The notes under the pieces are model-generated. The model was not told where the DNA came from, did no database searches, and worked only from the letters and a program-made list of their open reading frames with translations. A stretch of 64,000 nucleotides of DNA from Arachnopeziza araneosa. Taxonomy: Eukaryota > Ascomycota > Leotiomycetes > Helotiales > Arachnopezizaceae. The translations under genes and the position numbers were made by a program. How positions within the stretch are numbered: the first letter of the stretch is position 1; each line of letters opens with the position of its first letter. Below, piece after piece: positions 1 to 9,966 of the stretch. The stretch is from NCBI GenBank assembly GCA_003988855.1, contig QYAI01000176.1:1-64000 (forward strand), written 5' to 3'.

Positions 1-1169
1 AGACGACTAAACAGCTCAAACTCCATTCTCTTATCAGGCTTTGGACCCTCAAGTATTTGACCCATTATATCAGAGCCAGGTGGGAAATCATGCTCGAATG
101 CAGGCTCTCCAGCACCCTTCATGTTTGTCAAAACCGCCTGCCGAAAGTGCCAACGTAAGAGCTGATCAGATGGTCTTTGAGGACTATCGAGAAGCCTTCG
201 GTCAAGATGTTTTCCAGCAATGCCCTTCCTATCTCGTTGAAAGCATACGATCTTGTAATTATCCTAAAATAATTAGCATATAAAAAACTATAAAAGATAT
301 TTACATACATCTGGATTAATCGAGAAATCATAAAAGTTGAATAGGCAGTGTATATCAGTGCGAAATAATAGCCCATTCTGTACAGAATTGATCGTTCCTT
401 CTTTGATTTGTTCTCTATCTGGAGGAGTCGAGATCCAACGGCTATAATTGTGCTCAACCCAGTACCCTTCGTAAGCTAGTGGAAAAATATGCGCAGCATC
501 AAAACCCCGCCAATTATCATCATCGAGATACTCTTCTTCTGTTATAACACATCGTCGATCCCGTAAACGAACACCATCGCAGAAGGCTTTGACACGAGGT
601 CCAGTTTGTAGAGACATTGCTCGGCTTAGCACTACTTCGTTACTAATGTCGAAGGGTTCTGCTTTTGATTTAGTTACTTGTTCATTTATAAAAGAGCCAA
701 GAAACTTACTAGGAGCATGAATATAGTAATTCCCAGGTTGTAGTGGAGAGTTGTCCTTCTCTATTATGACATTGCTTTCATTTCGTAGAGTAAAGACGCT
801 TGTAGGAACAGTAATAATCTCTACCATAGCATAGAAGTTGACATTTGTAACACAGTTTGTATCATCGTTCTTCGCTGTGAGAATCAGACCGCCAATTGCA
901 GTATTTCGATCGCTCGCGTTGAAGATATGAACATTGCGATGTATGGAACGGCTGCTATTTGTCATGGTGTAGTTTTCGGGCTGCGAGAGGGTATCTGCAA
1001 GGTGTGGGAGAGTGTCTTTGTGCAATGGCAGAGTGGTTTCGTGTAGTGGGATGTCTTTAGAATATGAGAGAGTATCTTCATGCTCTTTGATATTGATGTT
1101 GATGTTGATGTTGGTGTTGGTGTTGTTTTCGAGAGAGCAGGAACCGGAGTGAGCAGAAGAAGACGACAT
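1..1169 (-). CDS. HNH-endonuclease-domain protein, 3' end cut by window edge
   Basis: The ATG is at 1169-1167 in a CACCATG context. Exon 1 (1169-309) is followed by a 45-base intron (308-264: GTATGT donor, TGCTAAT branch site, TTTTAG acceptor). Exon 2 (263-1) is open to the window edge, so the C-terminus is missing. The first ~70 residues are low-complexity (Thr/Asn/Ile and DTL-type repeats). A fungal HNH_2-like module lies at about residues 200-300: RRCVITEE, then AHIFPLAYEG (first His), NSVQNGLLFR (Asn) and DIHCLF (last His). After the splice the frame continues as DNYKIVCFQRD, typical of this family. Fungal HNH_2 proteins are abundant and mostly uncharacterised; nuclease activity is inferred from the H-N-H residues only. 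Confidence 0.8.
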
Positions 1170-2787
1170 GGTGAAGGTTTGGATAGCGTGTAGCGTGTAG
1201 TGTGTTGCAGATGGCAGGCGCGTTCGAATATGGAAAGTTTGACGAGACTGAGCCGGTAGAAGCGGCGAGCTTACTAAGCGACTCTGAGACGAAGAAGAAA
1301 AAAGTTGCGCTCGACTACCATTGTAAAACTTGAGCGCAAGCTTACTAGTGCTGGGTCTGTTTCTGAGGAAATATAAAGATATTGGGAAAAAGATCCAAGC
1401 CCCTCTCTCGTGGAGAAGAGTATGTCTTGAGTAATTGAATAGATCTATTTAAGAAGGGGTGGAGGGGTTAAGTTTAGGACTCCTGCGAAAAATTCGGTCT
1501 ACTAGACATAATTGTGTAAAATTGACAACAGTTGCAAGACAGAGGCAATAATAAGAATGAAAAATTGTTGGTAAACAAAAGCTAGTGTAGAACATGACTG
1601 GGCAGAGGGTGAGGTGAGGTGAGTTGTACCTGAGCAGAGCGGCGAAACTGACTTGAAATGGAGAAAATCTCGTCTGAGATTACCGAAGAAGAAGGTAGGA
1701 GAAAAAGGCGTTAGAAGAGGAGAAGCGGGAGAGATCAAGCCAGAACGTGTTTGGCTTTGATCCTGAATAAGGTTCCTCTATCAACACGGTTACGAGAGAG
1801 TGACGATGATCCACAGCATCATGTGGTGGAATAGAGACCTGGTGACAAGCTGGTTCAGCTACAGAGGGCTTTGGGAAACTCTGCAAATCCGAGGTTGAGC
1901 AGGCGGTAAGCAATTGCAATAGTTCAGTACGAGAGGAGTGCGCGGAAGAGAAGCCTGGGCTCGAGATAACGGTATCGCAGTCTACCTAGGTAATAGGAGC
2001 TGATTTCGGAATTCAGCAGGGCGGTGCTAGGATAATCTTAGTCGTTGAATCTGAATCCCCAAAGCACAAACTAAAGAGTAGTTAATGGTCCCATAGCCTT
2101 AGTAGTGCCAGGTTACAATTATTCAGATCTTCCAAACTTGAGGCATAGAGAAGCATCAAGTAACCAGACTATTTCCAAAAGTTTCACTATCCTGTACCCG
2201 GCAATTACGTTCGGCTTCACCATTATACACGCCGAAAACGAGCTCGAGTCCAGAGATGAAGTGTCCGATTGCGGAGCTACTTTCAAAAGGATCAGGACAT
2301 GCAATGCACTTTCATAGCCCATATTCAAGTGGCCCATCTCAACATGTGATGATCCTGAATAGGATTGGTTTCAAAGAGTAAGCGAGTTTATAATATTGTA
2401 TGCTGATTGTATTGCCATGATGACGCTGCGACTGGAATAGGCCTCCAAAGAGACTAGCGGATCAGATCATAATCCGGGGTATTGCGGGGAAGTGGGTCAA
2501 AGAGCTACCCGATCAGGTTTAGACTGCTGCTGCGCTTGACTGCCAATCACCCCAGCGTCACGCGATGCTGAGCACGTAACGTGAGCAGTTCGAGCTTCGA
2601 CCCCGCTCTTGTTCATCCCCTCTCCTTCCTGCATCGTACCTGATCTCTTCCTTCTTCCATCAACAATCCATCTTCACCGTCAACTTCCATTCATCAGCCA
2701 CCTCAATTCATCTTCAAGAGTCTAATCAGCTCTTGATACAAGCCCAATTCTACCTCTTCTCAGAGAAAGCACACTACCCAATCCACC
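1170..2787. other. Intergenic region, no supported gene
   Basis: This 1.6-kb stretch lies between the divergent HNH gene and the gene starting at 2788. Only short open frames occur and none has a recognisable motif. The last ~200 bases are C/T-rich, as in a fungal 5' leader. I see nothing else. Confidence 0.5.
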
Positions 2788-3686
2788 ATGTCGGCAGACG
2801 CTGCTCCAGCACCCCTTTCCAAGGTTGACTCCGCTGTTCAAGGTCTAAGCTCCAGTGCGAAGCCAGATGCAAAGACCAGAAGACAGTCCAGTGTGGGCGC
2901 GGCTGGCGTCTACAATGTCAAGGACTTAGGTTCGTTTGCATTCCTTTGTTGATTGAGCTTGTCGACATGGAGCCGACTCCGAGTCCTCTGAGCTTACTGA
3001 TGATGAAGTCGATGCTGATCTACTCAACAGAAGCCGAGGGGAAGGAGTTGCAGATTGCCAAAGAGACGCAAAAGTTAAACTGGTAAGTTTAAGATTATGG
3101 TCTAATTTGTACATCTTGCTGCCTTTGCCATGACGACAAATCCTATCAATAATCTATCCTCAATCCAACCCATCTTCTTTGCAACATAGTAATACTAATC
3201 AACCAATGATAGGCGCATCAATAAATCTCCAATGGGTCTTGAAGAACCCGAGAAGGGATATCTGAAGAAGATACTCACCGAGCCTCCCGTAAAAAAGATT
3301 GACTTACATTTCCCACTCGGCTTGGAGGTAACGGCGCGGAACCTGAAGGGTGTAACAATCAAGGATGCGCTGGACGCAATCTACAAGCAATACCGAAAGA
3401 AGGTACGTACTGTCGAATCCAATCACTGCGTTATGCTTGCCCAATAGCCCGGGACCTCTGTGTGTAGACTTGACTTCTTTGATAAATCATATTCGAGAAA
3501 TCGATTCTCGGTACTGACAACTCGGTGTAGGCAGATGACGAACTCGAGAACCCAGTCCTAGCAGGCTTCGAATGGGATAAGGAGGAGTCATGGACTCGTC
3601 TGATAGTCCACTGCAAGAAGGAAGGTGCACCTCAACCCAAGAAGAAGAGCAAGAAAGGTAAAGAGGGTGAAGGTGAAGATCTCTAG
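2788..3686 (+). CDS. Small protein with DUF6699-like fold, four exons
   Basis: Start ATG at 2788 in CCACCATG context. Exons are 2788-2929, 3031-3082, 3213-3402 and 3531-3686; all introns are GT...AG with CTGAT, TACTAAT or CTGAC branch sites. The product is 179 residues. The N-terminus is Ser/Ala-rich and disordered. Residues ~65-155 have the pattern of fungal DUF6699: a hydrophobic strand (KIDLHFPLGLEV), then GVTIKDALDAIYKQYRKK, an aromatic-acidic segment (GFEWDKEESW) and RLIVHCKKEG. The C-terminus is a lysine-rich tail (KKKSKKGK). No catalytic residues are evident. The family assignment is by eye and tentative; the gene structure is well supported by the continuous frame across three introns. 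Confidence 0.72.
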
Positions 3687-4289
3687 ATCAATCCTCTATC
3701 GGCTTCGTGATGTCCTCGCAGAAGGACTAGAGCGGATGTTATGGCGATAATTGTGGGCTTGGGAGATAGGTTGCAATGATTAAAGAACACATGGCAGGCT
3801 TGCCGCATATTTTGAGAGTCTTTCTCTTTGGCTTGATCTGCTGGCGGTTTCTGCTTAGTAGTGAGCTCATTGGGAATGAATATTTCTCCTCTCAACTTCT
3901 CGTGCTGTCCTTGTCTAATCAGCTTTGTTTACCGACTGTTGGTTTCATGGAACACCTGGTTTTTGATCTCTGGACTTTGAATATTATCCAAGGAAGATGT
4001 GATGGAGTTGGATGTTGTGCGCATTTTTTGCGATGACGTTCTGAAATCAAAAGAGTCCGCGACCCACAAAACTCACGATTCCCAATCCAGTAATTGCATC
4101 CGGGCAGCTTCAACCTCCACTTATGGGACTGTATCTCCATTGTTCTCCATATTATTGTGGAACAGGATGGATCTTTAGCTTTACATGTAGGTTTTTTTGC
4201 TCCTTTTCTTTCTCTCTTTTGTAGTTTCTCACCTTTTCTCTCTCTTCAATCAATACTACTAGCAGATTTTTCTTCCAACCATTTCCATT
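3687..4289. other. Intergenic region, no supported gene
   Basis: 3' end of the DUF6699-like gene and promoter/leader of the following oxidoreductase, with a pyrimidine-rich tract at about 4190-4250 just before the ATG. Small overlapping frames on both strands have no family features. Confidence 0.45.
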
Positions 4290-5827
4290 ATGGATGAACG
4301 AGCAGCTGTCAAAGTCAGCCTTCCGAGATCGAACCCTACCATCGCGTATTGGCAAGATCCTCCAGATGAATTGCTAGCCGATTATTATGGTCGCAGCCCT
4401 TCGAATGTGGACACAGGAGCAAGTCTACTCCCAGAAGCCGCCAATATTGTCATTATAGGAAGTGGCATCACTGGCACAGGTATCGCACGGGACTTGCTCT
4501 CCCGCCAGTCGAAACCTGGAGCTTTAAAGGAAAAGATTGTCATGCTCGAAGCTCGTCAAGCTTGCTCTGGAGCTACAGGACGAAATGGTAAATACCACTC
4601 CTCCCTACCCCTCTGTCAGTCTCTTACGATTGAATAGGAGGACACACCAAAGCAGCCAGCTATCGAAGCTTCACCAACAATGCTGCTGCTTATGGCACCT
4701 CAGAAGCGATCAAGATGGCCACATTCGAATGGAACACGATTAAAGCCGCACATCAACACATTCGTCAGCACCATATCCAATGCGATTCATGGGAGGGGGA
4801 TACAGTGGATATCATTTATGACGAGGCACAATGGAAGCAAGGTCTAACAGTCATAGAGACAATGCGTAAGGCTATGCCTGATAAGCTCGACTCGGTAGCA
4901 AGATACGAGACTTATGAATACGCTGAGGCAAGGGAGAAGTTTAATGTGAAAGGCGAACGTTTCTATGGAGCAATTGCTTATGGCGCAGGAAGTCTAAGCG
5001 CGTATAAATTTGTTATAGGAGTGTTGAAAGAGTGCGTGAAAGAAGAGGCGTTTGAACTGTTCACTCATACTCCTGCCACTGCCCTCGACAAAGACACTTC
5101 CTCTGGCCATTGGACCATCACCACTCCCAAGGGGCAGATCAGAGCAAAGAAAGTTATACTTGCTACGAACGGTTATACGGGTGCTATATGCCCCAAATTT
5201 CAGAGCAAGATTGTCCCTTTACGCGGACACATCACCGCACATCGTCCAGGTAGCAATCTAGCGGGCAAGCCGCTCTCGCATACCTACAGCTTCATTTACG
5301 AAGGTGGGTATGAATACATGATCCCTCGACCTCCAGGAACGAAATTTGAAGGCGATATTGTCATTGGTGGAGGCTTGACAAAAGCCAAGGAAGACGGGCT
5401 TTACGAATTCGGTACCACCGACGATACGGCTATCAATCCGACTATCAGTGCCTGGTTAAAGGAAACCACACCACTCTACTTTGGTTCTGAGGGTTGGGGC
5501 AGTGATGATCCTCAAGGAAGAATAAGGAAAGAATGGAGTGGTATAATGGGGTACAGTGCTGATGGATTTCCGTATGTGGGGAATGTTCCTGGCGAAGAGG
5601 GACTTTGGATCGCAGCTAGTTTTCAGGGACATGGAATGGTGCTTTGTTGGGGAGTGGCTAGGGCGATGGGTGTCTTACTTAAAGGAACAGAGGAGGAGAG
5701 AAATGAGTTGGAGAGCTGGTTTCCGAGTACGTTTGTGGTGACAGAAGAGAGATTAAAGAAGAAATTTGAGGGCAGATTGCATACGAAAGCTAATTCTTTT
5801 GATGCCGAGACGAAGGCTACAAAGTAA
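4290..5827 (+). CDS. FAD-dependent oxidoreductase (DAO family)
   Basis: Exons 4290-4587 and 4638-5827 with a 50-base intron; product 495 residues. The dinucleotide-binding motif VIIGSGITGTGIARDLL (GxGxxG) is near residue 50, followed by an acidic residue after the second strand (IVMLEARQACSGATGRNGGH), the usual start of the DAO/GlcD fold (PF01266). The GATGRNGG block is split by the intron and restored by splicing. The C-terminal FAD segment appears as GFPYVGNVPGEEGLWIAASFQGHGMVLCWG. Family members oxidise amines or secondary amino acids with release of H2O2; bacterial PuuB and related fungal proteins have this architecture. The substrate cannot be deduced. There is no signal peptide or membrane segment, so it is probably cytosolic or peroxisomal. 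Confidence 0.88.
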
Positions 5828-6639
5828 GAAATTTGAGGATCAGATGCTCAGTTGCCTATCTTGTTGATGGTTGTGCACTAGTTGACCGCAAGAGAGTTCT
5901 CAGCGATAAGGAGGAGACAATCGACAGTGAGGATAATCGTCACCACCTTCATAGCAATAAGAAAAGATTTGTGAATATGATTGATAGTTCTTGTATGATA
6001 GATTTTCTTTGTTGTACCAAGCAAGCAGGACGCCACGTCAACCAAACTGTGATGCACGCAATCAAGTTGAAAGTAGCATTTATGAGTGGATCAGTTGTTG
6101 TTTTATACCTTGCGAAACCTGGTGGGAGAATGAAGGTGAGTCTTGTTGTCAGCTTGGACTCTCACTATCAGCGGTAAGCCATTTATGTGATTCACAAAGT
6201 TATGCACTATATATATATGCACCGCCTAAATAAATCTATATCGCGATATTTTTATGTAAACCTCTTCCTCTTCCAGGTTAAATATCCCACTTTCAGCAAG
6301 CAGGTGCATCAGGAGAAATGGTGCATCATCCACATGTGAGAAGGGAATTCCGGTCCTTACCTTATCTGATCTGGTCATCGGTGCTGATTGGGCGCCGTCG
6401 ACGGGTCACAATCCTCCTTGGCAGGGACCAGAGGGCCTGGGCGGAATCACCAACCATCACAGCTCTCTCACCGTGCAACAGCCTCTTCCACCTCACTCTT
6501 CTCCGATAACATCTCGCGAGCTTCATATCAACCACCTGCGTTTCTCTGTCGCCGTCGCCGAGCTGAATATGCAGGATTCATAACCGCCAGAGTTGCCTTC
6601 TCGTCTAACATCTCGCTCACCGTGCCCATCCCCCCCACC
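5828..6639. other. Intergenic region and MFS gene leader
   Basis: 3' flank of the oxidoreductase and 5' flank of the MFS gene. The frame of the MFS gene stays open upstream of its likely ATG (back to about 6388), but without a conserved start or family sequence. I treat it as untranslated leader. Confidence 0.4.
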
Positions 6640-8086
6640 ATGGCGCCCACCACCCTGCTGGGCTTCAAGACGCTCCTCAACTCATCTTGGGACACCAAGC
6701 TCATCATCCTGATCCGCTTCACGCGTTTCTTCGCCTTTGGTGGCTCGACCATCATCTTCGCGACCTACCTCCATGGCTTGGGCCTCTCGGATTCCGCCAT
6801 CGGGCTCTTCTTCTCCCTCGCGCTGTTCGGGGACATCTTCTCCTTCCTGCTGACGCTCTTCGCTGACTCCCTCGGCCGGAGAAGGATCGAGGCTTTTGGC
6901 TCCCTGCTGATCGTTGGGAGTGGGCTGGTGCTGTCATTTACCTCTTCCTTTTGGTTGTTGGTGCTGAGCAGCGTCTTTGGGATCGTGAGTCCGAATGGGA
7001 GGGAGATTGGACCGTTTAGCGCTATTGAAGAGAGCATTATTTCCGGTCTGACTAGTCCGGAATCGAGGAGCGATGTTTTCGCTTGGTATACCGTGATCGG
7101 GTCCGTAGGTAGCTCGACTGGGAAACTGATGACGGGGTGGGTCGTTAGTTGGCTGCAGAGCGAGAAGATGGGGTGGACAGCCAAGGAGTCTTATCGGGCT
7201 GTTTTCTTGGCTTATGCGGCTCTGGGAGGAGTGAGCTTCTTCCTGGCATGTTGTTTGAGTAGGAAAGTGGAGCTGGGAGGAGGCAGGGAGAAGAAGAAAG
7301 TGAGGCAGGAGGAGGATGAAGAGGAGGATGATCCTTTGCTGGTGGTGGATGATGAGGTTATCATTGCACCTGTTGAGAAGCCGAAGAAGCCTCTCCTACC
7401 GAGAATCAGCAAAGAATCTCGTCCGATCCTCTTGAAGCTATGTCTACTATTTGCAGTGGACTCTCTAGCTTCAGGATTAGTCCCAACGTATGTCTCATTC
7501 CCACCACTCTCTGATACCATCTAACGAAAGCAGATCATGGGTGACCTATTTCTTCAAAACAACCTACGCTCTCACACCCTCCACTCTCGGCACCCTTTTC
7601 TTCATCGCCGGCATTCTCTCTTCAATATCCTCCCTAGTCGCCGCCCCTCTCTCCCGACGCATCGGTCTCATCCCAACCATGGTCTTCACCCACCTCCCCA
7701 GCGCCATCTTCCTCGCACTCATCCCAATATTTCCCTCCAAACGCATCTCCATCTTCTTCCTCCTCGCACGCTCCTCCCTGGCGTCCATGGATATCGCCCC
7801 TAAAGCCGCATTCATCAGCATGGTTGTTCTACCGGAGGAGAGAACGAGCGTCATGGGTCTGGTCAATGTTGTACGGACCGGGAGCCAGAGTCTCGGTCCT
7901 TGGGTGATGGGGGCGTTAGGTCAGGGCCATCGATTCTGGGTGGGTTTTGTCCTCGCGGGAAGTTTGAAGGCGAGTTATGATCTGGGTTTGTTGGCGACGT
8001 TTTGGAGCCACAATGCAAACAAGGGTGGGGTTGATAGGAGGGCGGTGGATGAGGAAGAGAGGGGGAGCGTGGATATCTCGAGATAG
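6640..8086 (+). CDS. Major facilitator superfamily transporter
   Basis: ATG at 6640 in CCCCACCATGG context. Exons 6640-7487 and 7534-8086 (46-base intron); 466 residues. The N-terminal half shows TM segments at FTRFFAFGGSTIIFATYL, AIGLFFSLALFGDIFSFLLT and IEAFGSLLIVGSGLVLSF. The MFS signature between TM2 and TM3 is visible as ADSLGRRRIEAFG. A charged central loop (KKKVRQEEDEEEDD) separates the halves. The C-terminal half has a second set of TM segments and the related LSRRIGLIPTM motif. The substrate is unknown. The neighbours give no functional clue. Confidence 0.85.
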
Positions 8087-8861
8087 GCGGGAATGCATAT
8101 TCGGGTGGGATAAAAGGGACATAGCATAGGAGTTGGGTGCACATTCAGCATACGATAGATGATGCATAGGATTTAGGTTACTATATAGGCTTATATGATC
8201 TCAGGAACTGAGATTTCTCCGGTACGGTAGCTTCTGTGACCTCATACTTGACATGATAATATATAACCTCTGAGATGGGTCATGAATTTGCATTTCCCAT
8301 TCAAGCATAGTTGCCCTCCACGGCCTCTTAGCCACCTGACGTTGAAGCTACCCGCACCTGCAGCTCCGCAAACGAACCATACAGCACGCCATCCGCACCT
8401 CTCGCTCGCCCTCCAACCCAGGACCGATCCTGGCACCAATCCAGACGCCCGATGGTATCCTTCGACGTGGCCACGGACATGCATCTCGACCGATAAGAGA
8501 ATGCGATCCTGGCGAAGTGCATGCATGTTCCCTCAGAGGAGGGGTCGACGGGTGCATTGTTCTTGGTTGGCTGGTGTGAGGCTGAGAGTGGGATAAGCTG
8601 GTCTGGATGTTGGGGTGGTGGTGAGTGGATGGGATATATGGATGGGGAGAGGAGTGTGGTGCTGTTAAAGGGCACTTCCCATTCTCCTCCTCCTCTTCTT
8701 CTTCTTCTTCTGGGCTTTTTCCGCCAGAGCTCTCAGATCAGATCTCCCTCCTCAACCACAACCTGAGCATCTTCGCTCGGTATTTACATCTCTCCCTCGC
8801 TCCCTTCCAACGCATCCATCCAGCCATCCATCCATCAGCACCCCTCTCTCTCCACCCCAAA
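8087..8861. other. Intergenic region with C/T-rich simple repeats
   Basis: Contains a (TCC/TTC)n tract at about 8691-8712 and CATC repeats at about 8813-8837 immediately before the ATG at 8862. Antisense and sense ORFs here are short and lack family features. Confidence 0.4.
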
Positions 8862-9146
8862 ATGTCCCCCTCGACCACCACGGAGAAGACGCCCACGCCC
8901 TCGTACCAAGACGAGCTCGCCGCCTTTGAGACGCGCCTGCGCGCCCGCCGCGCCGCCGAGAGGTACGCCCCCTGGCACCCGCGCACCGTCCTGCGGCACC
9001 CGACGCGCACCTGGAAGCTGGCCTTTGGCCTCGTCGGCGACGACGATCTGGAGCGCATCCTCGCCCACATGGACGATAGCGGCACTGCTGGGAGTAAGGA
9101 TAAACCCCGGCCCAAGGCGAGGGGCGTGGGGAGTTTGAGGGTTTAG
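8862..9146 (+). CDS. Hypothetical small basic protein
   Basis: ATG at 8862 after a run of C-rich leader sequence; 94 residues, single exon. The body is Arg/Ala-rich (ETRLRARRAAERY) followed by WKLAFGLVGDDDLERILAHMDD, with a basic tail. No membrane segment, signal peptide or known domain is seen. The segment is much more GC-rich at third positions than the flanks, which favours a real coding region. I do not recognise it; expression evidence would be needed to confirm the gene. Confidence 0.4.
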   Translation: MSPSTTTEKTPTPSYQDELAAFETRLRARRAAERYAPWHPRTVLRHPTRTWKLAFGLVGDDDLERILAHMDDSGTAGSKDKPRPKARGVGSLRV

Positions 9147-9219
9147 GGAGGAGGGAGCTGTGGTGGGAGGAGGGTGGAGGGTGGTTGGTTTGGGGTATGT
9201 GATGGATGGATGGATGGAA

Positions 9220-9625
9220 GGAGAATAGCTGAACTGGGAACTTGGCGCTTGTTATGTCTGTTGGCGTGATTGTGCCTTGAAGCTTGATCTCTGTAAACTT
9301 TAATTGATTCCAGATTCTATGTTCCCGTTTACTAGTTCTTAAGAGGGCAATCTAGGAGAATATCTGAACTTGAAACTTTACGCTTGTTACTTCTCTTGTT
9401 AGTGTAATTGTGACTTGAGGATGATATTATAGTCTTTGTAGACTTCTATTGATCCCAGATCCTATGTTCTCGTTCACAATTCTTAAGAGGTAATCTGTTA
9501 AGACTTGGAGAATATTTAAACTAAAAACCTCATGCTATTACTTCTCTTGTTAGTGTAGTTGTAGCTCAAGGCTTAGACAACATTATAGTCTTAGTAATGT
9601 GAACTAATCACAGATCTGGAACTTG
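9220..9625 (+). repeat. Three degenerate tandem repeat units (~120-150 bp each)
   Basis: Units begin at 9220, 9355 and 9507 with GGAGAATA-type starts. Shared blocks recur in the same order in each: a GCTTGTTA/GCTATTAC segment, TGTTAGTGTAGTTGT-like, CTTGAGG or CTCAAGGC, ATTGATYCCAGAT and, in units 1 and 2, TTCTTAAGAGG. Units differ by substitutions and small indels. No coding frame runs through them. They lie between the 94-residue ORF and the Zn2Cys6 regulator. Confidence 0.7.
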
Positions 9626-9966
9626 TGAGCAAAGCATTCAATTCATTATCCTCTCCAACCACCAAACAGGTAGCATTCCAGGTGGGCACGAAATGACTTT
9701 TGAAAGAACACCTCCAGATAATGTGAACAATCAAAGAAGAGGATAAGCACAATAGCGTCATGTTCTTTCATATCACGTGTAGCTTAGTCATACCGTCAGA
9801 CTTGAATTGACCAATTGGCCGTCCAAGTTCCCTTAGGCCAACCCCGCATCCCGTCCTAGTTCTCGAGATACAAAGTCAAGAATTGCGCTGGAGTGTGACT
9901 ATGAACATACTTGAAGATCAACTCACCCAACTCACCTACCTTACCGAGAGACCCATATCCATAACT

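Noticed and set aside
128..457. 109-codon minus-strand frame at the left edge
   Set aside because: It crosses the exon-intron-exon of the HNH gene in another frame and has no features of its own.
6388..6639. N-terminal extension of the MFS transporter
   Set aside because: No ATG at its start, Ser/Arg-rich and unlike MFS; the ATG at 6640 has a strong context and starts the first conserved segment.
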